Shown: one piece after another, positions 1-9,096 of the stretch
Numbering within the stretch: the first letter of the stretch is position 1
How the letters are laid out: each line of letters starts with the position of its first letter
NCBI GenBank assembly: GCA_910577445.1
Contig: CAJTMZ010000009.1
Span: 247 to 56,251, forward strand
Direction of reading: 5' to 3'
Length of the DNA stretch: 56,005 nt
Source of the DNA: an uncultured Lachnospiraceae bacterium
GTDB taxonomy: Bacteria; Bacillota; Clostridia; Lachnospirales; Lachnospiraceae
Position numbers and translations under genes: made by a program
Notes under the pieces: generated by a model
What the model was told of the DNA's origin: nothing
The model's database searches: none
The model's input: only the letters and a program-made list of their open reading frames with translations

Positions 1-2
1 TG

Positions 3-131
3 CTTGCGTTAGGAAGCCTTATCGTGAATATTGTCAAAATAGAAAGCAAGAAGAAAAAGACCTCTGCGTCCATCCAGAAAAACCTGCCTGTTATCGAGTG
101 GAACGCCGTACAGAGGATTCTGAACGAATAA
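3..131 (+). CDS. C-terminal end of an unidentified protein (5' end outside window)
   Basis: An open frame runs from the first bases of the window to a TAA at 129-131 and encodes the last 42 residues of a protein ending VQRILNE. The visible tail has a short hydrophobic stretch (LALGSLIVNIV) followed by a lysine-rich segment (IESKKKKTSAS). That could be the end of a membrane segment with a basic cytoplasmic tail, or the end of a transposase-like protein. I do not recognise the family. A strong hairpin terminator about 40 bases downstream fits this being the true 3' end of a gene. Confidence 0.5.
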   Translation, partial: LALGSLIVNIVKIESKKKKTSASIQKNLPVIEWNAVQRILNE

Positions 132-169
132 GCTTATCTGCTATATTATCTGCTGTCAGAAACACGGAT

Positions 170-225
170 AAAAAAGGGCGCTGCCGCAGCAAATTTAGGC
201 TGCATGCAGCGTCCTTTTTCTTTTG
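170..225. terminator. Bidirectional intrinsic terminator between convergent genes
   Basis: The outer arms AAAAAGGGCGCTG (171-183) and CAGCGTCCTTTTT (207-219) pair with one G-T contact. An inner GCAGC/GCTGC stem (186-190, 199-203) extends the hairpin. The run of T on the right and the run of A on the left allow termination in both directions. It sits between the plus-strand gene ending at 131 and the minus-strand DUF4250/clpB unit. Confidence 0.8.
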
Positions 226-260
226 TAAGCGGCCGCCTTACGTGCAGTTTTCTTTCTTTA

Positions 261-431
261 TCAGACAAACCTGTTTTGCTCCGCATTGTAGCAAAAGCCG
301 GCGCCGCCTAATTTTTCCTCAATCTCAGCCCTGCTCACGTCCATATCCTCGCACATGGCATCCAGACCGGGATAGAAATCTCTCAGTTTTAAATTGACGT
401 AACTTAACAGTATCATAGGGTCTTCTGGCAT
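261..431 (-). CDS. DUF4250 domain-containing small protein
   Basis: A 56-residue protein starts at ATG 429-431 behind an AAAGGAAG ribosome site and stops at 261. It begins MPEDPMILLSYVNLKLRDFY and ends in YNAEQNRFV. This matches the DUF4250 pattern as I know it: a DPxxLLSxVNxKLRDFY start, a helix-turn-like middle (DVSRAEIEEKL) and an aromatic C-terminal NRFV tail. The function of DUF4250 is unknown. It is common as a single-domain protein in Lachnospiraceae. It lies 52 bases downstream of clpB on the same strand with no obvious terminator between, so it is probably transcribed from the heat-shock promoter. Confidence 0.85.
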   Translation of the reverse strand: MPEDPMILLSYVNLKLRDFYPGLDAMCEDMDVSRAEIEEKLGGAGFCYNAEQNRFV

Positions 432-483
432 CTTTATCTTCCTTTCCGGTCCCGCAAAGGCTCTCCCTGAGCGCCTTCGCCGT

Positions 484-3072
484 TTATTTTACTTCCGCGG
501 ACAGTTCTCCGTCTTTTACGGTGATTAAAATCGTATCGCCCACGGCTGCCCTATCCGCAAGTATCAGTTTGGCGGAGAGGGTTTCCACATATTTCTGGAT
601 ATACCGTTTTAAGGGCCTCGCGCCGTATACCGGGTCGTAGGCGTTGTCCACAATAAAGCTCCTTGCCCCGGCGGAAAGCTCCACTGTAAGCTCCTTATCG
701 GAGAGCCGCCTGTTTAAATCCCCGATAATCAAGTCTATAATGCCTGTAATGTTGTCCTTTGTCAACGGTTTGAACAAAATTATCTCGTCCAGACGGTTCA
801 AAAATTCCGGCCTGAAATGACCTCTTAAGTCGTTCATCACAAGCTGCTGCGCTTCACCGCTTATTTGACCATTTGAGTCAATTCCTTCAAGAAGATAAGA
901 GGCTCCGATATTGGAGGTCATAATCAGTATCGTGTTCTTAAAATCAACCGTCCGCCCCTGGGAATCCGTAATCCGGCCGTCGTCAAGCACCTGCAAAAGC
1001 ACGTTGAACACGTCGGGATGTGCCTTTTCAATCTCATCAAAAAGCACCACCGAGTAAGGTTTTCTTCTGACCGCTTCCGTGAGCTGTCCGCCCTCCTCGT
1101 ATCCCACGTATCCGGGAGGCGCTCCAATCAGTCTGGATACGGAATATTTCTCCATATACTCGCTCATGTCGATACGGACCATGTTGTTTTCATCGTCAAA
1201 CAAGGACGCAGCCAGCGCCTTGGCAAGCTCTGTTTTTCCCACCCCCGTAGGGCCTAAAAACAGGAAAGAGCCTATGGGCTTTGTGGGGTCCTTTATTCCT
1301 GCTTTGGAGCGGATGATGGCTTCCGTTACCTTGGTTACGCCCTCATCCTGCCCCACTACTCTCTTATGCAGCTCCTCGTCAAGATGCAGCGTCTTGTTCC
1401 TCTCGCTTTCCGTCAGCTTCGCCACCGGGATTCCCGTCCATCTGGAAATAATTCTGGCGATTTCCTCCTCGGAGACGCTTTCATGTACCAGCGACAAATC
1501 CTTGCTCTTTACCTGCTCCTCCTCGATTTCCAACTGCTTTTTCAGAGACGGAAGCCTGCTGTAGCTGAGCTCCGCCGCCTTTTCGTAGTCCCCTTCCCGC
1601 TGGGCAATTTCAATCTGACTGCCCACGGAGTCGATTTCCTCCCTCAGTCTGGAAAGCTTCTCCACGGAAGCCTTTTCGTTTTCCCACTGGGCAACCCGGT
1701 TGTTCAGCTCCTCTTTCAGCTCCGCAAGCTCCTTCTGCAAATCCGCAAGCCGCTCTCTGCTGATTCTGTCGTCCTCTTTTTTCAGAGCCGTCTCCTCGAT
1801 TTCCATCTGCATAACCTTGCGCCGAAGCTCGTCAAGCTCCGTGGGCATGGAATCCAGCTCCGTCTTTATGAGGGCGCAGGCCTCGTCCACCAAATCAATG
1901 GCCTTATCCGGCAAAAACCTGTCGGAAATATAACGGTTGGAAAGCACGGCGGCGCTTACTAGCGCGTTATCCATAATTTTCACGCCATGATAAACCTCGT
2001 ACCGCTCCTTCAGCCCTCTTAAAATGGAAATGGTGTCCTCCACCGTGGGCTCCTCCACCATAACCGGCTGGAACCGCCGCTCCAGCGCGGCGTCCTTTTC
2101 AATATACTGCCGGTACTCGTCCAGCGTGGTGGCTCCGATACAGTGAAGCTCGCCCCTTGCCAGCATGGGCTTTAACATATTGCCCGCGTCCAGCGCGCCG
2201 TCCGTTTTTCCCGCGCCCACAATGGTGTGCAGCTCGTCAATAAAAAGAATAATCTGGCCGTCGCTGCTTTTCACATCTTCAAGAACCGCCTTCAAACGCT
2301 CCTCAAACTCGCCCCGGTATTTGGCTCCTGCCACTAAAGCGCCCATATCCAGCGCAAAAATCTTCTTATCCTTTAAACCCGCCGGAACGTCGCCCCGCAC
2401 TATCCGCTGTGCCAGTCCTTCCACCACCGCCGTCTTGCCGACGCCGGGTTCCCCAATCAGCACCGGATTGTTTTTCGTCTTACGGGAAAGAATCCGAATC
2501 ACGTTTCTGATTTCACTGTCCCGTCCAATCACCGGGTCAAGCTTCTGCTCCCTTGCTTTCTCCACCAGTTCCTGCCCGTACTTAGCCAGCGTATCGTAGG
2601 TGGCCTCCGGATTGTCGGAGGTGACCCGCTGGTTTCCCCTTACCGTGGACAGGGCCTGAAGGAAACGCTCTCTGGTGATGCCGAACTCCCTAAACAGCTC
2701 CCTGACGGCCTTATTGGGGTGCTTTATCATGGCAAGGAAAAGATGCTCCACCGACACGTATTCGTCCGAAAGCGCTTTCGCCTCCTCCTCGGCGGAAATC
2801 AGAACTTTGTTCAAATCCTGTCCCACATAGACCTTGCCCCCCTGCACCTTGACTCTTTTTCCTACCGCTTCCTCCGCCTTATTTAAAAAGTACCCGGTGT
2901 TAATCTCCATCTTTTCTATAAGTTTTAAAATCAGGCTGTCGTCAATGGTAAGCAGGCTGTAGAGCAGATGCTCCTGCTCGATTTCCTGATTGCCATATTC
3001 ATATGCAAGCTTTTCACAGCCCTCCACGGCCTGCATGGACTTTTGCGTAAATTTGGAAATATTCATAAACAC
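484..3072 (-). CDS. clpB: ATP-dependent disaggregase ClpB
   Basis: This 862-residue AAA+ chaperone rescues aggregated proteins together with DnaK. The Clp N-domain covers about residues 1-150. AAA-1 has Walker A GEPGVGKTA at 207-215 and Walker B LFIDELH. A long charged coiled coil at about 400-540 is the ClpB middle domain, which ClpA and ClpC lack. AAA-2 has a second Walker A GPTGVGKTE near residue 600, the pore loop GYVGYEEGG and Walker B VVLFDEIEKAHPDV. The length is normal for ClpB. The start MFMNISKFTQ has a second ATG two codons in, and either could be used. It is controlled by a consensus promoter overlapped by a CIRCE operator, so HrcA repression and heat induction are expected. A DUF4250 gene follows. 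Confidence 0.97.
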   Translation of the reverse strand: MFMNISKFTQKSMQAVEGCEKLAYEYGNQEIEQEHLLYSLLTIDDSLILKLIEKMEINTGYFLNKAEEAVGKRVKVQGGKVYVGQDLNKVLISAEEEAKALSDEYVSVEHLFLAMIKHPNKAVRELFREFGITRERFLQALSTVRGNQRVTSDNPEATYDTLAKYGQELVEKAREQKLDPVIGRDSEIRNVIRILSRKTKNNPVLIGEPGVGKTAVVEGLAQRIVRGDVPAGLKDKKIFALDMGALVAGAKYRGEFEERLKAVLEDVKSSDGQIILFIDELHTIVGAGKTDGALDAGNMLKPMLARGELHCIGATTLDEYRQYIEKDAALERRFQPVMVEEPTVEDTISILRGLKERYEVYHGVKIMDNALVSAAVLSNRYISDRFLPDKAIDLVDEACALIKTELDSMPTELDELRRKVMQMEIEETALKKEDDRISRERLADLQKELAELKEELNNRVAQWENEKASVEKLSRLREEIDSVGSQIEIAQREGDYEKAAELSYSRLPSLKKQLEIEEEQVKSKDLSLVHESVSEEEIARIISRWTGIPVAKLTESERNKTLHLDEELHKRVVGQDEGVTKVTEAIIRSKAGIKDPTKPIGSFLFLGPTGVGKTELAKALAASLFDDENNMVRIDMSEYMEKYSVSRLIGAPPGYVGYEEGGQLTEAVRRKPYSVVLFDEIEKAHPDVFNVLLQVLDDGRITDSQGRTVDFKNTILIMTSNIGASYLLEGIDSNGQISGEAQQLVMNDLRGHFRPEFLNRLDEIILFKPLTKDNITGIIDLIIGDLNRRLSDKELTVELSAGARSFIVDNAYDPVYGARPLKRYIQKYVETLSAKLILADRAAVGDTILITVKDGELSAEVK

Positions 3073-3206
3073 TCCTCTCTGCCTTCTGCTTTCATACAGT
3101 ATTTGCGGCTAATCAATCATATATTTATCTATTTTGTAAAATACCTATGTGTCGGCAAGGAACCTGAAGCGGGATGTGCGCTTTGGTTCTTGCTTGTTCT
3201 AGATTG

Positions 3207-3235
3207 AATATAACATTGATTGTTAGCACTGTCAA
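3207..3235 (-). promoter_or_regulatory. Consensus sigma-A promoter of clpB
   Basis: On the minus strand the -35 is a perfect TTGACA (3230-3235) and the -10 is TATATT (3207-3212), with 17 bases between. The -35 hexamer lies inside the CIRCE palindrome, so HrcA binding should block RNA polymerase. The untranslated leader to clpB would be about 125 bases. Confidence 0.85.
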
Positions 3236-3249
3236 GAGGTGAGTGCTAA
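3223..3249. promoter_or_regulatory. CIRCE operator (HrcA binding site)
   Basis: The sequence is TTAGCACTG, 9 bases, GAGTGCTAA. This matches the CIRCE consensus TTAGCACTC-N9-GAGTGCTAA with a single mismatch in the left arm. It overlaps the -35 of the clpB promoter. CIRCE is the operator of the heat-shock repressor HrcA in Firmicutes. In many of them clpB is under CtsR instead, so this marks clpB as a member of the HrcA regulon here. No hrcA gene is in the window. Confidence 0.9.
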
Positions 3250-3298
3250 TTATTTCAGTAAATTTTCTTGATTTCAGGAAAAACAGATTATGAAAGAA

Positions 3299-3326
3299 TG
3301 CAGGCCGTTTCTCCACAAAGCCTGCA
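3299..3326 (-). terminator. Terminator after the GH2 gene
   Basis: TGCAGGC (3299-3305) and GCCTGCA (3320-3326) form a perfect 7-base stem 13 bases beyond the GH2 stop. The U tract on the minus strand is poor (ATTCTTT), so termination may be partial or factor-assisted. Confidence 0.5.
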
Positions 3327-3339
3327 CTCCCCACTTTTT

Positions 3340-5532
3340 CTATTCGGATTTTTTAATCTGCTGCAATGCAGCATTTAACTGACGGACCGTCTCCGGCGGG
3401 ATTGCATCTCCGGCCTGCTTTAACAAAGCGACTATCGTCATATTACTTAACATCTTTTCCAGCACCGGGTTTCCCTGTGTGCTCTGGGCCACATCACCGC
3501 GCGTGGCTCTTGCCGCCGCCATAAGTTTGTCAACCAGAGCCGCCCCTTTCGGGTTCTGCCGGATATCGCCCATCTTGTCATTGATGGAAAAATATCCTTC
3601 CTTAACTCCCTCGGCATCAAACCAGTTAGCGACACTGCCGGAACATACCATGGCATAATCCGGATTAGGGCTTCCCACTTTCCGGATGCGAATCGTGTCG
3701 GTCAGCTCCCCGGCTCTCGCCTCAATGATATGCCCGCCCGAAAGAGGCAGTTCAAAACGAAATATATATGCCCCTTCTTTCTGTCCTATTTTCGTTCCGT
3801 CACAGTACAATGAAACTTCCGGCTGGTTGGTGTAAACCCTGATTTCCGTGCTCTCCTCCGCCCTGTCCACATAACGCCTGCCGCAGATATGAATAAAGGG
3901 TTCCCGGCTCCAATAAGCCTTATAGAGAAAGAAAGCATCCTTTTTCAGCTTCCGGTCAAAACCCACCAAGCCTTTCTGATTTATCCCGTGGGCGCCCCCT
4001 TCATCCCTTCCGTCAGCAGCAAAGTCAAACATGTTCCACACAAAACTGCCCCATATATAAGGCCGCTTTGCCAGCATGCTTAACATATGCTCATGGTACA
4101 CACACTGGTACTGTTCCGTATAGTCTCCCCTCTCCGGCACATTCGTCTGGAAACGGCAGTTTGCATCCGCCCCGTATTCTGTCAGGGCGATTGCCCGATT
4201 GGGATATCTGTCATGGAACTCGTCAAAAAATCTGTCGTTTTCCTCCAATTCGCCTACATACCAGCCATAGTACAGATTATATCCCAGAATGTCCGGCACC
4301 TCCAGTAAGGGGCTGTCCGTCTCCAGCATAAACGCATTGGCCATACTGGTAGGGCGGGTGGCATCCAAACGATGGCATAGTTCATTAAGCTGTCTGTGGT
4401 TTTCCATTAAATCCTCTGTCACGCCGCCGGAAACCGTAATCTCATTGGAAAGCCCCCAGCAGACGATGGATGGATGGTTATAGTTCTGCACTATCAGTTC
4501 TCTCATCTGAGCCAGCGTATTCTCACGGCCTTCGGGCATATGTTTTGTAATATAGGGAATTTCCGCCCACACCACCATACCATATTCATCACACAGGTCA
4601 TAAAAATATTGGTCATGCTGATAATGCGCAAGCCGGATAGCATTCGCACCCATCTCCCGAATCAGCTCCATATCTTCCTTATGCTCCGCTTCCGTCAGGG
4701 CATTGCCCATCCCTTTCCTGTCCTGATGGCGGGATATTCCATGAAGCGGATACGGATGCCCGTTCAGGAAAAACCCCTGCTGTGGGTCAAAGGCAATACG
4801 GCGGCATCCAAAACGGACAGAAATCTCATCCTCCCCAAATACTGCCCGTGCAGTATACAAATAAGGGTCTTCCACGCCATTCCATAAATGAACATTTTCA
4901 ATCAAAAACTCCGCTTTGGCATAGCCGCTCTCACTGATAACTGTTTGTGTCTGCCCATCTACTGTGATATCGACATCTCCACTGCCTGTCTGCCACGTCT
5001 CTGCCGTAATGACAGCCTTATTTCCATCCACAACAGGCGTAATCCTAATCCCCGGCGTACCATCATCACATACTTCAAAATGCTCCCTGGGAAGAATCAG
5101 CATTTTTACATCACGGTATATACCGCCATAAAATGTAAAATCGGCTTTTTGCGGATATACCCTGTCACTGGCAGAATTATCCACTGCCACACAAAGTATA
5201 TTAATCGCCTGTAAATATTCCGTAACATCCACCCGGAATATAGAATATCCGCCTTCATGGCGTGCAAGATGTGTACCATTTACATAAACATCGGCTGTCA
5301 TGGCCACACCGGAAAATTCCAATATTACCCGTCCTCCAACCGGTTTTTCCGGATTGGCAAACGCCTTAATATATGTACCGGTTCCCCGCCAGTAATCATT
5401 GCCTCCATCCTGCCCGTCTGAAGCATTCCATGTATGCGGCAGGGCCACTTCTTCCCACTCAGGCAGCTCTGTGGGAATCTGTGCGCTTTTTTTAAACCGC
5501 CATCCGTCATTAAAATTAGAAATTGTCCGCAT
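3340..5532 (-). CDS. Glycoside hydrolase family 2 (beta-galactosidase/beta-glucuronidase type) with helical C-terminal tail
   Basis: This 730-residue intracellular enzyme has no signal peptide. The sugar-binding jelly roll is at about 1-150, the immunoglobulin-like domain at about 155-250 and the TIM barrel at about 255-545. The expected acid/base is Glu364 in WGLSNEIT and the nucleophile is Glu452 in ALTEYGAD. A further beta domain (about 555-620) is followed by an extra 75-residue helical tail (about 655-730, NPxxxALVDK then MTIVALLKQAG). GH2 enzymes remove beta-linked galactose, glucuronate or mannose, and the exact specificity cannot be read here. The start codon lies inside the end of the GH3 gene (17-base overlap, AAGGAG site upstream). 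It is the last gene of the 13600-to-3340 operon. Confidence 0.93.
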   Translation of the reverse strand: MRTISNFNDGWRFKKSAQIPTELPEWEEVALPHTWNASDGQDGGNDYWRGTGTYIKAFANPEKPVGGRVILEFSGVAMTADVYVNGTHLARHEGGYSIFRVDVTEYLQAINILCVAVDNSASDRVYPQKADFTFYGGIYRDVKMLILPREHFEVCDDGTPGIRITPVVDGNKAVITAETWQTGSGDVDITVDGQTQTVISESGYAKAEFLIENVHLWNGVEDPYLYTARAVFGEDEISVRFGCRRIAFDPQQGFFLNGHPYPLHGISRHQDRKGMGNALTEAEHKEDMELIREMGANAIRLAHYQHDQYFYDLCDEYGMVVWAEIPYITKHMPEGRENTLAQMRELIVQNYNHPSIVCWGLSNEITVSGGVTEDLMENHRQLNELCHRLDATRPTSMANAFMLETDSPLLEVPDILGYNLYYGWYVGELEENDRFFDEFHDRYPNRAIALTEYGADANCRFQTNVPERGDYTEQYQCVYHEHMLSMLAKRPYIWGSFVWNMFDFAADGRDEGGAHGINQKGLVGFDRKLKKDAFFLYKAYWSREPFIHICGRRYVDRAEESTEIRVYTNQPEVSLYCDGTKIGQKEGAYIFRFELPLSGGHIIEARAGELTDTIRIRKVGSPNPDYAMVCSGSVANWFDAEGVKEGYFSINDKMGDIRQNPKGAALVDKLMAAARATRGDVAQSTQGNPVLEKMLSNMTIVALLKQAGDAIPPETVRQLNAALQQIKKSE

Positions 5533-8014
5533 GAATATCCTGCTCCTTTCCGACTAACACCGGGGTATTTGCCGCAAGCATCAGCCGCAATATGCGGCAG
5601 GCGCTGCGCCTTAGGGTCTTTTGGTCCAGTTCACCGCTTCTTATGGCATCCAGGATACCTTTCCAGTCAAAATCGCTTCCCGGCATGACCAAATCATTGC
5701 CGGATACCGCACATTTTCCCGGCTCCCCGGCTTTTTCATTGGTACTACCCCAGTCGGTCATAACAAAGCCCTCAAATCCCCATTCACAGCGGAGAATATC
5801 CGTAAGCAAATCATGCCTGTTCGCAGTATAGATGTGGTTGAGCATGTTGTAGCTGCTCATAACCGCCTTAGGCCGGCTCTTTTTCACCGCAATCTCAAAC
5901 CCCTTCAAATAGATTTCACGCAGGGCCCGCTCGGAAACATTACTGCTGATGTAATTGCGGTTGTCTTCTGTATTATTGCAGCAAAAATGCTTCATACAGG
6001 TTCCAATCCCCTCATGGCTCTGAACGCCCTTTGTCAGCGCCGCCGCCATCTCGCCGGTAAGCACCGGGTCTTCGGAATAATATTCAAATGTCCGCCCTCC
6101 AAGAGGATTCCGATGGATATTCATACCGGGAGCCAGCCATATGGTAATGCCGAATGCCAGCATCTCTTCACCCACGGCTTCCCCCACACGCTGCAAAAGA
6201 GGAAGGTTCCATGTCTGCGCCAGCAGCATTTCCACCGGCCATGCAGTAGCATACCGGTAAACAGCATCTCCCGGAATCTGCTTAAGCTTTGCCTGCATAG
6301 CCTCTCCCATAACGCCCCAGCTATATCTCTCCGGAACCTGCGACGGCGCGAAGCCTCCTCCCGGCAAGGCCTTAACCTGATTCGCAATATTGACGCCGGC
6401 AGGACCATCGGAAAAGATAACATTACAGATACCCTTGTCTAAAAGGCCGGTAACCGTCTTGCCTCCTGCCCCGTGAATCTCAAAGGCGCCCTTTGGCGGA
6501 TTGCGCAGGTCGCCGCCCTGCAAAAACAAAGCCTGTTCTTCTATGGTAAGGCTGTCCAGAATTTCTTTCTCCTGTGCCGTTTCCTCACAGGCAGGCTCTG
6601 TATAGTCCGTCACCCGCGTTTCAAACAAAGCGGTATCTGCCGTGAGCACAGGCACGTCGCCCACAGTTCCGGTTTTCTTCCTGTCCGGCACAAAAACAGG
6701 CAGTTCATCCACTGCCGCACAGCAGTTTTTACACTGGCAGGTAATAACGGATTCCTGCAGCTTAATCACTGCCGCCGCTGCCGTATTCCGGCTGCTGTTC
6801 CCCACCCATACCAGATACTGCCCGGCGTCCAGCCGCCATCCGGCATCCGTTTCATCATAGCTTGCACAGTCTGCCAAATCAAAGGTAAGCGTCAGCACTT
6901 CAAATGCCCCTGCTTCCAGCGCTTTCGTTTTGGCAAAAGTAATCAGCCGCCGTAACTCCTTTTCCTGCCCGCCCGCTGGCGCAGAAACATAAAGCTGGAC
7001 TACCTCTTTACCGGAAACCCGGCCTGTGTTCGTCACCCTTACCCTGACCGTCACTTCCGTCTGCTTTATGAAAACTTCTTCTGCTTTGACTTCAAATCCG
7101 GTATAGCTTAAGCCATAGCCAAAAGGATAACGCACATCCTTACCGAAGGAATCAAAATAGCGGTAGCCCACAAAGATTCCCTCTTTATAATATTCATTTT
7201 CCAGATTGCCGTTCAGATGGCTGAACTCATCCCCGAAAGGAATATCCTCATAGCGCATGGGAATGGTATCCGTCAGTTTTCCGGAAAAATTGATTCTGCC
7301 GGACAACACATCCGCAAGAGCGTTCCCGCCTTCCTCTCCGCCCTGTACGAACAGGACTACCGCATCAATACCCGGAATTTCATCGAGAAATTCCATATCC
7401 ATATGCCCGCCCACATTCATAACCAGAATCGTATGCGCATAAGCGTCCGCCACGGTTTCCAGATTTTTCCGTTCGATGTCTGTAATATAGTAATCGCCCT
7501 TTTCCAGTTTACGGTCGTTACATTCACCGGCCTGCCTCATCAGCACATAGACGGCTGTATCCGTACCGCTTTTTCTAATATCCTCCCCGGAAATAAGCCG
7601 CCCGCTGGGGAATCGGTAGACAAAGCTGTGCGCCAGAGGAATAATCTGCATGGGGTCCGTCAGCCCTTTAATCTTATCCTCCACCATGTCATGGTATTCC
7701 TGATAAGCCGCATTGTGTTCTGCGTCATAATCGTCCAGCCAGTCCCCCGTGGTAATTTCGTAGCCCGCATTTTTCAGGCCCTCTTCTATATTAATGCTGC
7801 AGCGTTCCTCCACACTGCCGCTTCCGAGACCGCCCTTGACGGTCATCCTCGCCCCCATTCCGTAAAGCGCAATTTTCCTGCCTGCCAATGGCAGTGCGCC
7901 TCCTTCATTTTTCAGGAGCACAAACCCCTCTGCGGCCGCTTCCCTTGCAAGAGCGCGGTTGCGCAGTTCAAGTTCCGTAGGTTCGGAAGATAACGTCCCG
8001 TATAAATTTTCCAT
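5516..8014 (-). CDS. Glycoside hydrolase family 3 beta-glycosidase with reversed domain order
   Basis: This 832-residue cytoplasmic enzyme has its domains in the opposite order to classical GH3 proteins. The GH3 C-terminal alpha/beta domain comes first (about 20-290, EGFVLLKNEGGALPL to GKLTDTIP). A fibronectin-like domain follows (about 325-430, VRVTNTGxxxGKEVVQLYV). The catalytic TIM barrel is last (about 490-815). The nucleophile should be Asp754 in FVMTDWGS, and KHFCCNN is the substrate-binding KHF motif. This layout is known from Ruminococcus and Butyrivibrio beta-glucosidases. It probably removes terminal beta-glucose, or beta-xylose or arabinose, from imported oligosaccharides. It follows the GH43 gene after 15 bases with an AAGGAG site and overlaps the GH2 start. 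Confidence 0.93.
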   Translation of the reverse strand: MENLYGTLSSEPTELELRNRALAREAAAEGFVLLKNEGGALPLAGRKIALYGMGARMTVKGGLGSGSVEERCSINIEEGLKNAGYEITTGDWLDDYDAEHNAAYQEYHDMVEDKIKGLTDPMQIIPLAHSFVYRFPSGRLISGEDIRKSGTDTAVYVLMRQAGECNDRKLEKGDYYITDIERKNLETVADAYAHTILVMNVGGHMDMEFLDEIPGIDAVVLFVQGGEEGGNALADVLSGRINFSGKLTDTIPMRYEDIPFGDEFSHLNGNLENEYYKEGIFVGYRYFDSFGKDVRYPFGYGLSYTGFEVKAEEVFIKQTEVTVRVRVTNTGRVSGKEVVQLYVSAPAGGQEKELRRLITFAKTKALEAGAFEVLTLTFDLADCASYDETDAGWRLDAGQYLVWVGNSSRNTAAAAVIKLQESVITCQCKNCCAAVDELPVFVPDRKKTGTVGDVPVLTADTALFETRVTDYTEPACEETAQEKEILDSLTIEEQALFLQGGDLRNPPKGAFEIHGAGGKTVTGLLDKGICNVIFSDGPAGVNIANQVKALPGGGFAPSQVPERYSWGVMGEAMQAKLKQIPGDAVYRYATAWPVEMLLAQTWNLPLLQRVGEAVGEEMLAFGITIWLAPGMNIHRNPLGGRTFEYYSEDPVLTGEMAAALTKGVQSHEGIGTCMKHFCCNNTEDNRNYISSNVSERALREIYLKGFEIAVKKSRPKAVMSSYNMLNHIYTANRHDLLTDILRCEWGFEGFVMTDWGSTNEKAGEPGKCAVSGNDLVMPGSDFDWKGILDAIRSGELDQKTLRRSACRILRLMLAANTPVLVGKEQDIHADNF

Positions 8015-8029
8015 AATTTTTTTCTCCTT

Positions 8030-9085
8030 CTAAATATCTTCCGGATTCCACTGCCTGCGCCAGTAAATACGGGGCATATCCCTCTCCCATTCCACCGGAA
8101 GCCAGACATAGTTGGCAATGGAGGTATTCGCACCTCCCATCATAGGGGAAGTCATCATCGTAAGCATATCCTTAAGGGAAGCCTTATATTTTTTGTCATA
8201 ACGGCTGTAAATTGCCCTGACGAAGGTTTCATACTTTTCTTTTGTCATTACATATTCCGGCACCCAACGGTCTGCCATGATAATAATTTTCTCCGTTCCG
8301 GCAATTGGAAAGGCACAGCTTGCCTGCGAATTAAAGCTGGCGGAGCTTTCATCATCCATGTGAGGATTTCCCAACACGGTAAACGGACCCATAAAATCAT
8401 CCGCAACGGCAATTTCACTTGGATTTGGAATATAACCAGTCATACCGCTGGTTAACAGATAATGCCTGCCCCCATGGGTAAAATGGGTTACTCCTTCTCT
8501 TGAAAACGGCGGGTTTAAACCAGTGTAAATCACTGCCTGTTCATCGGTCACTCCCATATAATTTTCTGTCAGTCTGCATACCACAACTTCCTTGTGGTCA
8601 AGCTCTACATAAAGATAGCCCTCACCGGTGTCTGCATCCACTGCCAAATCAAAATCACCTGCTTTACGCCCATAAGGCTGAAAAAAAGGATTTACCATAG
8701 TATATGGGCCTAAAAGCGCATCCGCTGTTAAAATAGCAAAGTGTGCTTTGTCACAGTATTTAAGCCACAGGACATACTTCCCTGTTTTTTCGTTTTTGAC
8801 GATATGCGGACGGTCGAGACGACGGTTCGGATGAAAAAGACTGTCTTTGTCGTCAGGCATCGGCTTAACGATATGCCCCAGGTCTTCCCAGTTTACCAGG
8901 TCTGCAGAGCGGTAACATTTAATGCCCCATGTCCAGGTCTTTCCCTTTTTACGGGTATGGGATTTATCTTCTCCATACCAATAGTAAAACCCCTCTTCGC
9001 AGAATATACTGCCGCCATGCGCTTCAATACGTTTTCCATTGGTGTCCATCCAGACTTCGCCGGGATAAATATGTGTCTGCATCAT
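8030..9085 (-). CDS. Glycoside hydrolase family 43-like protein
   Basis: This 351-residue single-domain five-bladed propeller enzyme has no signal peptide. The start motif AHGGSIFCEEGFYYWYGEDKS, followed by CYRSADLVNWEDLG and LDRPHIVKNEKTGKYVLWLKY, is typical of the GH43 branch containing exo-galactanases and related alpha/beta-pentosidases. RPHIV and the later GDFDLAVD hold the usual acidic residues. The substrate could be a beta-galactan or an arabinose or xylose side chain, and I cannot choose from sequence. It starts behind AGGAGGACAC, 11 bases after the rhamnosidase, so it is translationally close-coupled in the operon. The C-terminal 50 residues (SPMMGGANTS to WNPEDI) are less typical of the family. 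Confidence 0.85.
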   Translation of the reverse strand: MMQTHIYPGEVWMDTNGKRIEAHGGSIFCEEGFYYWYGEDKSHTRKKGKTWTWGIKCYRSADLVNWEDLGHIVKPMPDDKDSLFHPNRRLDRPHIVKNEKTGKYVLWLKYCDKAHFAILTADALLGPYTMVNPFFQPYGRKAGDFDLAVDADTGEGYLYVELDHKEVVVCRLTENYMGVTDEQAVIYTGLNPPFSREGVTHFTHGGRHYLLTSGMTGYIPNPSEIAVADDFMGPFTVLGNPHMDDESSASFNSQASCAFPIAGTEKIIIMADRWVPEYVMTKEKYETFVRAIYSRYDKKYKASLKDMLTMMTSPMMGGANTSIANYVWLPVEWERDMPRIYWRRQWNPEDI

Positions 9086-9096
9086 GTGTCCTCCTC

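Noticed and set aside
98..397. Open frame of 99 codons on the plus strand
   Set aside because: It runs through the hairpin terminator at 170-225 and opposes the well-supported DUF4250 gene. Its product looks like antisense translation.
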